DNA of 64,000 bases, taken from positions 22,092,413 through 22,156,412 of the forward strand of contig OY804589.1 of assembly GCA_963680875.1 (NCBI GenBank), in the 5' to 3' direction. Below the pieces are notes generated by a model. The model worked only from the letters and a program-made list of their open reading frames with translations. It was not told where the DNA came from and ran no database searches. Origin of the DNA: Bathymodiolus brooksi (taxonomy: Eukaryota > Mollusca > Bivalvia > Mytilida > Modiolidae). The translations under genes were made by a program, and so were the position numbers. Positions 41,101 to 53,100 of this stretch are shown here, in pieces (positions within the stretch are counted from its first letter, which is position 1; each line of letters opens with the position of its first letter).

Positions 41101-44100
41101 AAAGAGGCATTAGCTACGATTTTAACCCAAAAAATTATAAGTTTTGGAAATTGGTAAATAGCTTTAAAATGATGAAATAAAGGTAAATATTTCACATTAA
41201 ACAGCTTGTCGTACCACTTTTCGCCTTTTGAGAACAAAAATTACCATCGATTTATTATTTCCTTGCAAGCAAATAATTTTACCTCGCTTTCTCCGTATGC
41301 AACTGACCTTACTAGTGACAGGTAAAAACAAATAATTTGTATTTTGTTGCTTATTAACTGCAAACTTGCATGGTTCTTTGTCCGTAATTAATGCCGACTA
41401 AAAGTAGATTCACAGAAAATAAGAAATAAGTGCATTGTTGTACTGATTTAATGACGATTCGGCAAACTCTGTAAACAATGCCGATAATTAATAAGATGGC
41501 GTCCATTTCTTGATCGATCTCAAAACACGAGCAGTTGCACCTCTTTTCCCCGATGCGTGTACATTTCATAATATTTATAAATTACAGAAACACGTTTTAT
41601 TAAGGCATCAATCATATCTGATAGTTTTTATGGGTAACAAAAATTTACTATTTTGGCAGATAATGCCCCTTTAAATATTTAAATAATCTTTTTGTGCTAT
41701 TTTACATGTTAGTATACAAAAGATTAATTTCTTGGTTATGATTTTCATCTTAAAATCTGTTTGTGAATTTTTCTACATATACATGAAATAAGTATGATCT
41801 CAATGTACATATAGATGAATTAAAATTAGGTTTTGAGTTTTAACATGGATTGGCGGATATTAGTATTTTATTCCGAGCCAGAGGGATAAAATCTACTAAT
41901 ATCTGCCAACCCATGTTAAAACTCAAAACACATTCTGGCTTCCATGATTTATTTCTTATTTATGCATTTATTATAAGAGTTATTTCCCTTTAATGCACTC
42001 ATCAGGGCCTCTTTTCATGCAAATTTCCATGAAGATAGCATATATTTTTATCATAGTCTGTACACAATTTTAACATTGTAACAATTTTTTTTTTTTTTTT
42101 TTTTTTTCTATAAAATTCTCCTCTGATTTTTTACCAGGTTCAAACATCTACAAATTATAATAAAACTCAACTCAAATATGTTGTCCTTTAAGATCTGCTT
42201 CCATTTCTCCCTCTGTAAGGGAAATAACTCTTATAAAATATGCATAAAAGCATTGTGTTTCAGAAATATATCGGGAATGTGCAAATGGATTATTAGAAAA
42301 TGAGTTTTCATTCGGTGAATAATAAGAATTATTGAATATTTTTGTAATGCGTTAAAACCTACAAATCAGCATGAAATAAATTTTGATTCCTGAGTGTATG
42401 TATACCTTACCATTTCCAGCTCCCAGAACCTTCCTTCCCAGTCGACCAGAAATCCTTGATTATGAACCAGACTCTTTCATGTTGTCATGGAGACGACCTT
42501 ATGTAGACACCCACTTACCCGTGATGTACCGTATTGATGTGCAAGAACCTCCTATTCTTGATTGGCGTCCCCTGGTGTCTGATGTTACAGATACTAGTTA
42601 TCGTGTGACTGGACTGCGACCAACGAGGGATTATAGTTTTAGAATAGTACCATATTCTGGTACTGACTACTGGGAACCACTTCCACCAGTAACGCTAACA
42701 TCTCTACCAGGTAATCCAAAAAATTATAAGATGTCTCAACAGAGATGGAAAATAAAAAATAAAATCAAGGATTGATTTCAATTAGGTGGTTTAAACAACA
42801 AAAATGTTCCTTCTTCAGTCCTTGTCTATGATAAGCCTAGGAAACAAAGGGTACCAGATCATGTTTCAAACAATATTGGAACATTGGCGAAAAATGAACC
42901 AGTTCATGTTTTAACTGGTTTACACAATAGAAGAGTTCCAAGCATTGTTATAAATGTACCTGTTCTGAATCTACAACATCAGGACCAATTATTTAATTTT
43001 TGTTGGTAAAATCAGTCCTAGTATAGTGAAACCTTTGTTAATAGGATTTCAATTGTAGTCATAATTTTAAATAGAACTTAAAATCTAGTCACAATTTTAG
43101 ATATAGCTGAAATTCTTAGTCACAAATCTTTTTAAATTTAACTGATAATGTCTGAACATTTATCTATTCTGAATTTAAATTTATTTATGTTACAGTAAAA
43201 CATTTCAATAACAATCTTCACACTTGTTTTGTTCTGCAGTGAAACCACGATTCATACCACATGAGCCTACGCTCACTCCACTTGGATCAGACTCTGTCAA
43301 GTTATCATGGAAACCAGCCGACATTCCGATGTTCCCAAGAAGACCAGTACCTATAAGTTACATCGTTGAAATGAGGACTCGTCCTGGCTACGACTGGACA
43401 CCAATGGCACGGAACGTTATGAACACATCCTACATAGTCAAGGGATTGAATCCAAGCAAAGAGTATCAGTTCCGTGTCAGTCCACAGACAGACTACGGCA
43501 TAGGAGAACCTACGATGCCTGTAACCTTCTACAGAAAACCTGGTAGGTTGTGTTAGATGACAGAGTAATTACTTTAAATTTTCCATACAGCTGGTTATTT
43601 ATTTTTTTGAGAGGTCCATATTTTAGCTTATTTTGGCCATTTGATCACAATCGGCAAAAATAATGACTGCCAATATAAAAATATTACTCATTGTGTAAGT
43701 AATCCAGAATTATTTTTGTATGTTTTTCGTGCAAAATCATTAAATTTTACACGCATCAAAATAACAGGTTATGCATTTTCACGGTTTGAATTTTGTACCA
43801 GCTTCAGAAAATAAAACAAAGTATGATACAGATGATGATTTAGATCAATTATATTGTAATGGTCAGTTTTATTGGTGCAAGAAAGCCGAGTACCCAGCGA
43901 AAACCAGCAAACTTCTATTGCAAGTTTGAAGATACCAAAGCGTAATCAGAAGCCGTAAATCAAAGAAGGACGGACCAATAATACATACACCAAGAGAAAA
44001 ATGACAAACAGCAGTCCTCAAAACACTGCGTGCAAGACTTAATATTGAGAAACATGAACCTTACTGAGGGTGAACGCTGTGAACAAGTCACTGACAAAGA

Positions 44101-47100
44101 TGTTTCAGCTACATCTTGATGAAAATCCAACGACCATGCAATCGTGACCACAAAGGGAGTTGACTACAAATTCCTTATAGAATTAATAGAGAATTCTAAT
44201 TAAAACTGTTGGAATATCAAGTTTGGAAACACATTGTCTTCCAATGGCGACCCCACATACACATGTGCATTTGTTAATATCCCTAAGCTGTCTTTCAACA
44301 TCAGCAAAACATTTGACTGAGGGCGAAAACGAGTTGTACAGTACACCAAATGCCGCCCCTTTCATCAGGCCAGAATACAGATGCACTGAGATAGTAAAAT
44401 ACTACTAAATTGTCCCTCTCAAGAGAGGCCATCCCTCCTATAAGGCAATTTTTCATTGCAGAGGGGTGGCCTTGGGCCATCCATCTAATAAGGCAATTTT
44501 TCATTCCAGAGGGGTGACCTTGGGCCATCCATCTAATAAGGCAATTTTTCATTCCAGAGGGGTGGCCTTGGGTCAATTTTGTTATTACCCTTATTTAATA
44601 AGGCAATTTTTTATTGCAGAGGGGTGGCCTTGGGCCATCCATCTAATAAGGCAATTTTCATTGCAGAGGGGTGGCCTTGGGCCATCCATCTAATAAGACA
44701 ATTTTCATTGCAGAGGGGTGGCCTTGGGTCATCCATCTAATAAGGCAGTTTTTCATTTCAGAGAAGTGACATCAGCCATTCCTCTTATCAGGCAATTTTT
44801 CATTGCAGAGAGGTAGCCTCGGCCATCCCTCTAATAAGGCAATTTTTCATTATAGAAGGGATGGCCATATAAGAATGGTACTACAGTACAAAATTGTCTC
44901 TTTTATTTCATAACTTTCTATTTGTATCAAATTCACGATCCAAAAAAAATTATGCGTATCTATATTTGTATTTCAGTTCCACTGGTCAGACACGAACCTG
45001 TCATTTCCAACATTTATGGAGATTCTGTGCTGTTGTCGTGGCAACCTGCAGAGTTCAAAGGTGACTTTAAATTCCCTCCAATTGTATCATACAGCATAGA
45101 GATACAAGACAGACCAGGAGTAGGACCATGGACACCTTTTATTACTGGTATCCAAGGAACAAGTTATCATGTGACTGGACTACATCCTGATAGAGAGTAC
45201 TTCTTCCGGGTCAGGGGTCATGCAGGAGATGTTTTCGGAGAACCATCAGCACCAGTGTACTTGACACACAGAGCAGGTAAAGTTTTCTTTTTTTCTTTTT
45301 TTTTCATACCAAAAATTGATTCATAGCTTAAGATATAATGCTGTTTTCAAATTGTAATAAAATGCTGAAATTGATAACATCATGATTTCGTGTTAGCAAG
45401 TTGTCAAAATATGGTACTATTGTAAAATCAGCTTTATTTGTTTAATGCTAATTTTTATATTTTTCATTAGTTCTACCAAACCACGAAATTTTGTACAAAA
45501 CAAAAGGCATAAATAAGAAGAGAACTCGTTTGTTAATATCAAAACCACAAATTCAAATGTCAATGAACTTCTCAGTTTCTGCCAATCCACGAAAAAGTGA
45601 CAAAAGCAAAAATATATGAAAGCACATTATATGAAATATTTATGGCATCTTGTGGTACGTTTGTATATTCCGTTACCGTTGGCTAATTTTTTCAAAATTC
45701 CTTTTTTATACAGGGGTATTTATTTCTCAAGTTAACACTACAATATATATGTACACACAAAAGCGTTACATGTATTAGACATGAGCTTGTTACCTTGGGT
45801 TCACCCTCGGTGTTTCGTTGGGTTCGTGCTGTTCAATCTTGTTCATGTTTGTCTTTTTATCCTGGCCATTGTATAGCTTGTCTTATTTCGATATATGGCT
45901 TCTGATTACCCGTTTTTTTTTCTTTTTTCTTTTTCTTTTTTTGTGTGTTTACATGTATCTTTGTATGTCTCCAATCATTTCAATCATTGTATTAATTTGT
46001 TTGCCCCTTGTGGGACCTTAATTGGCAATAAAAAATTCTTATTCTTATTCTTATCTGTAATCTTTTCTTTCTGTTTTTTGTCTTACAGTAGTATGCACAA
46101 TATTTCTAGAGAATGGTTGACAATATTTCTAGAGAATGGTTGGGCTGTTAAATCAGGGCAGACAAAGCATTTGTTTATAACTTATATTAGAAATCTATTT
46201 TATTCTTCTTCTCATTATTAGATTTTGATTGGATTGCAGTTGTTATCTAAAATATCAGTATATTTAGGTGCATTCTAAGATAATTTGGTAGTTAAGCCAA
46301 CTGTATTTAGTACTAAAATGTTGACATTCAATATAATAGTGATACTCATCACCAATTTGATTATTATTTTCACACATTGTCAATGATCCGTGAGGAGTCA
46401 ATGACATTAGCCACTTGTTCATCGAGGGCTCTTGTCTAATGTCCAATAGATACCATAATTTACTACCCATTGAGGATTAATTTTGTTTTTCTATAATACT
46501 CAGGTCCACCAAGGATACCACAAGAACAACCTTACATTTCGGAACTAAGTCCAAACTCTGTTCAACTACAATGGCGTGCTGTTCAGTTACCATCAAGAAT
46601 TACTGACTATGCTCCAGTTTCGTACAGACTTGAAATTCAAGAGCTACCACGATCTGACTGGGTGATTCTAGCAGACGGCATACCACATACAGACTTCCAC
46701 GTGATAAATCTTCAGCCAGACAAAGAATACAACTTCCGTGTACGAGCCGTCAACAAGTATGGATGCAGTGAACCGACATCGTTAGTACAACTCAGAAGAC
46801 GAGCTGGTAAGTTTAGTTTATATGCAGAAAAATATGTTAATGATCAAATTGTAATGATGCCAGAAATATTTGTCATTTATGTATTAGGCCATCTAAAAAA
46901 AAAATTCTGGTTCTCAGACAATGGATTTCAAAAAAAGGGCAAGGTAAGTAGGGTTTTTATTTTTTGTTTTTATTTCCAATCCAACATGGGAAGGGTTTTT
47001 ATATATTGTTTTTATTTTCAGCGGTTTAAAACATAACGCAAACCAGTTCAATTCTACTATTTTGGCAAACAAATAACACAATAGTATTTACTCTGTCAAC

Positions 47101-50100
47101 AGGCAGGATAGTCCACGGAACTATTTGTTTGAAACGTAACTGTACATTAAAACTGACGAGGACAGTGTTTCCACTCGTAGCAATGCTGAATTTTTACTTT
47201 CGCTTTCGATTGATCAGTCATTCAAACCTTTTTCAAAACTAGTCCGCGTCACCGGCACGCTTGATAACTTAGATTTGGCGGTAAATTTGAATTTGTTTTT
47301 CTTCAAAAATACGGCATGGCTGTACGGCAATAAAAACGTCCCAGCGGCCGAAATATTGAGGGGGCGGCGTTGTCTGAGAACCAGAACTTTTATTTTATTT
47401 GGCCTTAGTATTTTGCTTGTATTGATGGGTTTTTGGTGTTTAACCAATTTTTCAGTTTTACTGGTAATTTAGAAATTTTTCCCAAGTTATATTGTCAGTA
47501 ACAATGAACTGACTCTGATACTGAAAATTATCTATTGGTGTGACTTCAAACACATTATGACGTTACCGATTAAAACAAATACGTCAGTTTTGAAGTTCTT
47601 GATATTCATTATCACTAGTATCACACCTCGTCATGTCAGACTTGCTGTGATAATGTCTGTCTCGAATTTCAAAACTGCCATTATTCTATATATATCGTGG
47701 CAGTCAGCAAACTGTGTTACCAAGAGAAACCACTGATCTTCTGTAACTCTTAAAAAGTTGTATCAAGTACACCCTACCACAACTGGAAGTCAAAATCTCA
47801 GACTTGGTAGCTACAGGCACTTATTGCATTGGTAGATGTGAATCCAACTACCATAAGATCGAGGCAAGGTATAATTTTCTTACTAAATAATGAAAATTTC
47901 AACTTTAATATGAGAAACTTTGCAGTCATTCATGTGCTGAAAATGAAATTGAAAAAACATTCTTATTATTTAATTAAATTTTTTACATTTTTGAGTGAAA
48001 TGGCTGCATATTGCAACTATCTTTTACATCAATTTTTTTTCTAGTTCCACCGAAGATGCCGAAAGATGAACCCTTAATATATGATATTGGTCATGGTTCA
48101 CTGATGTTGTTATGGCGACCAGCAGATGTTCCATACTACCTTGATGAAAAGCCAGTTACATACACAATCTATGTTCAGGACCCTCCATCCATGACATGGC
48201 GGCCATTGTACAGACGTATACCGTACACGTCGTATCATGTGACTAACCTACAACCAGATAGAGACTACTGTTTCCGTGTACAGGCAGAAAATGTTTACGG
48301 ACTTAGTCAACCAACAAATGCTGTGAGACTGACGAGACTATCAGGTAATTTTACACCTTAAAACTTGAAAACAGGTAATTTTACACCTTAAGACTTGACA
48401 CAGGTAATTTTGCACCTTAAGACTTGAAACAGGTAATTTTACACCTTAAGACATGACACAGGTAATTTTGCACCCTAAAACTTGACACGGGTAATTTTGC
48501 ACCTTAAAAGTAACACAGGTAATTTTGCACCTTAAAACTTGAAACAGGTAATTTTACACCTTAAGATGTGACACAGGTAATTTTGCACCTTAAAACTTGA
48601 CACAGGTAATTTTGCACCTTAAGATGTGACACAGGTAATTTTGCACCTTAAGACTTGACACAGGTAATTTTGTACCTTAAAACGTGACACATGTAATTTT
48701 GAACCTTAAAACTTGACTCGGGTAATTTTGCACCTTAAAACGTGATACAGGTAATTTTGCACCTTAAAACTTGAAACAGGTAATTTTGCACGTTAAGACT
48801 TGACATGGGTAATTTTACACCTTTAAAACTTGAAACAGGTAATTTTACACCTTAAAACTTGACACAGATAATTTTGAACCTTAAAACTTGACTCGAGTAA
48901 CTTTGCACCTTCAAACTTGAAACTGTTTTAACTATGGATGGCTTAAAATTTGGAAACATATTAAGGTGAATTTTTTTCTCTCACTAAAATGGGAATATGG
49001 AAGTAACTGAGTTTCCAATTAAAAATAAATCCCTTTTTTAGAGGTTAAGGGAGTGAGTGATTGTTTTAATGCCAAATGAGCAATTTTCCAGTCATATCAT
49101 GGTACTAACAAGTGCATTCAATGAGATGATGATCATGTCATCTTTATACTAGATCAAGACAGATTTTTGTAGACTTAATTCACTGAAAGAACAGTCAGTG
49201 GCTTGATGTGTATCTCCGAAAAGACACATTATCCTAATTCCTGGCTTAGCAGTGAAGCAGCAAATGCTAATTATATAGACTTTGGTTTGACATAATGTGG
49301 CCACTTGGACAGATAGGGTGTCAATCAAAATTTGGAAAAAAATGGTTACAGTCAAACCTGACCATGTTGTCTTTTCTATTAAGCAGTCACCTGTATTAAA
49401 AGGTCACCTTTTTCTTGCCCAGTTATGGAAAATTTCAAATGAATTGAACCTCTTTTAAGAGGTCACCTGTCTTATAAGGCCACTTTTTCTTTGTCCCAAA
49501 AGTGACCTCTTAATACAGGTTTAACTACATTTCTTTATATCTAATCAATCATTTCTTTTTTTCCTTTTTTTTTCTAGATTTCAGATCACCTATAGACATA
49601 CCTGAAATCACAGATTTCGATGAAACAAGGTCGTCTTTACAATTAAGATGGAAGCCAAGAAAGATGACTCCGTTCGATAAGACACCACTGAAATACCACA
49701 TTGAAAGCTGGGAGCCAATCAAACGCACCTGGAGAAGACTTGCAACAGACATCCCAGACACTAGCTATCGTTTGACCGGGCTGTCACCAGAAAATGATTA
49801 CATTTTACGTGTCCGCGCCCAGGCTGAGAGTATACTGAGTGATCCTTCATACCCAGTGTCAACCAATAGATATAGAGGTAGGTTAAGGTTAAGAGAGGCT
49901 AGATATTGAGGTAGGTTAAGGTTAAGGGAGGCTAGATATAGAGGTAGGTTAAGGCTGAGAGGCTAGATATAGAGGTAGGTTAAGGTTAAGAGAGGCTAGA
50001 TATAGAGGTAGGTTAAGGTGAAGAGAGGCTAGATATAGAGGTAGGTTAAGGATAAGAGAGGCTAGATATAGAGGTAGGTTAAGGCTAAGAGAGGCTAGAT

Positions 50101-53100
50101 ATAGAGGTAGGTTGAGGTTAAGAGGGACTTGATATAGAGGTAGGTTAAGGTTAAGAGAGTCTAGATATAGAGGTAGGTTAAGGTTAAGAGAGGCTAGATA
50201 TAGAGGTAGGTTAAGGTGAAGAGAGGCTAGATATAGAGGTAGGTTAAGGTTAAGAGAGGCTAGATATAGAGGTAGGTTAAGGCTAAGAGAGGCTAGATAT
50301 AGAGGTAGGTTAAGGATAAGAGGGGCTAGATATAGAGGTAGGTTAAGAGGGGCTAGATATAGAGGTAGGTTAAGGTGAAGAGGGGCTAGATATAGAGGTA
50401 GGTTAAGATGAAGAGAGGCTAGATATAGAGGTAGGTTAAGGTTAAGAGAGGCTAGATATAGAGGTAGGTTAAGGTGAAGAGAGGCTAGATATAGAGGTAG
50501 GTTAAGGTTAAGAGAGGCTAGATATAGAGGTAGGTTAAGGTGAAGAGAGGCTAGATATAGAGGTAGGTTAAGGTTAAGAGAGGCTAGATATAGAGGTAGG
50601 TTAATGTTAAGAGAGGATAGATATAGAGGTAGGTTAAGAGGGACTAGATATAGAGGTAGGTTAAGGTTAAGAGAGGCTAGATATAGAGGTAGGTTAAGGT
50701 TAAGAGAGGCTAGATATAGAGGTAGGTTAAGGTTAAGAGAGGCTAGATATAGAGGTAGGTTAAGGTGAAGAGGGGCTAGATATAGAGGTAGGTTAAGGTT
50801 AAGAGAGGCTAGATATAGAGGTAGGTTAAGATGAAGAGAGGCTAGATAAAGAGGTAGGTTAAGGTGAAGAGAGACTAGATATAGAGGTAGGTTAAGGTGA
50901 AGAGAGGCTAGATATAGAGGCATAGATGCCAACCATTATGATTTTTCCGTAATTGTTACGAATTTCGGGCCAAAATTACGGTGTTACGATCAACAGTCTA
51001 CTTGTTACGGATTTCCGATTATTGCCGGCCCGGAACCGTTCCCCATTTAAATATCATTGTGATCATTTAGACGCTTCATTGTATGTTAAAATCGCGTAAT
51101 GATAAGCGCTTAAGGGATTTCGATTATTTAATCCTTTAGGGATTCTCGGGACTATCTATAGTAGAAAACGATCTATCCATTTCTTGTTCGATCCCGAGTA
51201 GTTAATGAACACAGCACGTTTTTGTCAATTTCACGATGTCTGAGGGAACAAGTGAAGCTTCTGCAGCGAAGAACAGAAAATTGGGACAACGATTTCGTCC
51301 CGAATATTCTTCTCTTGCCTTATGAAATCGACACAGGAACATTATGCCTATTGCAAATATTGCAAACAAGACTTGTCCATTCAGCACGGTGGTCGGGATG
51401 AACACACATATACAACAAAACAGTTGAAAAGTGCCAAGTCAACAACATATCAGGCACTCCAGAATTAGACATTAATTATTCCATGGGAGGGTGAGGGAGG
51501 GCCACTTCAGGAAATTTTAATTTCTATTGACAGTAAGTTGAAACATAGAATACATTTGTAAGTGAACATACATGTATTAAAACTTAACTTTTTATTTCTT
51601 TTTGTTGCTCATCAATTTTGCATCTAGTTGTCACAAATAAAGGAAATCATTTGCTCATCACTTTGTGCCTAGTCTGTAGTACGATTATGGTAAAATTATG
51701 ATTACTGAAAAAAATCACAAATTACTGACATCTCAACTTTTTGTTACTGATTGCACCAAAAAGGGGTTGGCATCTATGTAGAGGTAGGTTAAGGATAAGA
51801 GAGGCTAGATATAGAGGTAGGTTAATGTTAAGAGAGGCTAGATTTAGAGGTAGGTTAAGGTTAAGAGGATAGATATAGAGGTAGGTTAAGGTGAAGAGAG
51901 GCTAGATAAAGAGGTAGGTTAAGATGAAGAGAGGCTAGATATAGAGGTAGGTTAAGGTTAAGAGAGGCTAGATATAGAGGTAGGTTAAGGGTAAGAGAGG
52001 CTAGATATAGAGGTAGGTTAAGGCTGAGAGGCTAGATATAGAGGTAGGCTAAGGTTAAGAGAGGCTAGATAAAGAGGTAGGTTAAGAGAGGCTAGATATA
52101 GAGGTATGTTAAGGTTAAGAGAGGCTAGATATATAGGTAGGCTAAGGTTAAGAGAGGCTAGATATAGAGGTAGGCTAAGGTTAAGAGAGGCTAGATATAG
52201 AGGTAGGTTAAGGTTAAGAGGCTAGATAAAGAGGTAGGTTAAGGTTAAGAGAGGTTAGATATAGAGGTAGGCTAAGGTTAAGAGAGGCTAGATATAGAGG
52301 TAGGTTAAAGTTAAGAGAGGCTAGATATAGAGGTAGGCTAAGGTTAAGAGAGGCTAGATATAGAGGTAGGTTAAGGTGAAGAGAGGCTAGATATAGAGGT
52401 AGGTTAAGATGAAGAGGCTAGATATAGAGGTAGGTTAAGGTGAAGAGAGGCTAGATAAAGAGGTAGATTAAGATTAAGAGAGGGTATGTATAGAGGTAGG
52501 TTAAGGTTAAGAGAGGCTAGATATAGAGGTAGGTTAAGGTTAAGAGAGGCTAGATAAAGAGGTAGGCTAAGGTTAATAGAGGCTAGATATAGAGGTAGGT
52601 TAAGGTTAAGAGGCTAGATAAAGAGGTAGGTTAAGGTTAAGAGAGGCTAGATATAGAGGTAGGCTAAGGTTAAGAGAGGCTAGATATAGAGGTAGGTTAA
52701 GGTTAAGAGAGGCTAGATATAGAGGTAGGTTAAGGTTAAGAGAGGCTAGATATAGAGGTAGGTTAAGGTTAAGAGGCTAGATAAAGAGGTAGGTTAAGGT
52801 GAAGAGAGGCTAGATATAGAGGTAGGTTAAGGTTAAGAGAGGCTAGATATAGAGGTAGGTTAAGGTTAAGAGAGGCTAGATATAGAGGTAGGTTAAGGTT
52901 AAGAGAGGCTAGATATAGAGGTAGGTTAAGGTTAAGAGAGGATAGATATAGAGGTAGGTTAAGGTTAAGAGGGACTAGATATAGAGGTAGGTTAAGGTTA
53001 AGAGAGGCTAGATATAGAGGTAGGTTAAGGTTAAGAGAGGCTAGATATAGAGGTAGGTTAAGGTGAAGAGGGGCTAGATATAGAGGTAGGTTAAGGTGAA

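Noticed and set aside
44301..44693. [13 protein letters not shown] repeat ORFs
   Set aside because: Generated by the amplified MITE interior; no start or splice support.
49878..50000. Array read as coding in the exon W frame (Arg-rich 11-residue repeat)
   Set aside because: The consensus unit is open in this frame, but the first intronic copy has TGA about 13 codons in and later copies have deletions and TAG; the intron interpretation joins exon X in phase.
49949..50932. 327-residue minus-strand ORF with [11 protein letters not shown] repeats
   Set aside because: Product of the 33-bp (11-codon) period of the intronic array; ends where the array ends.
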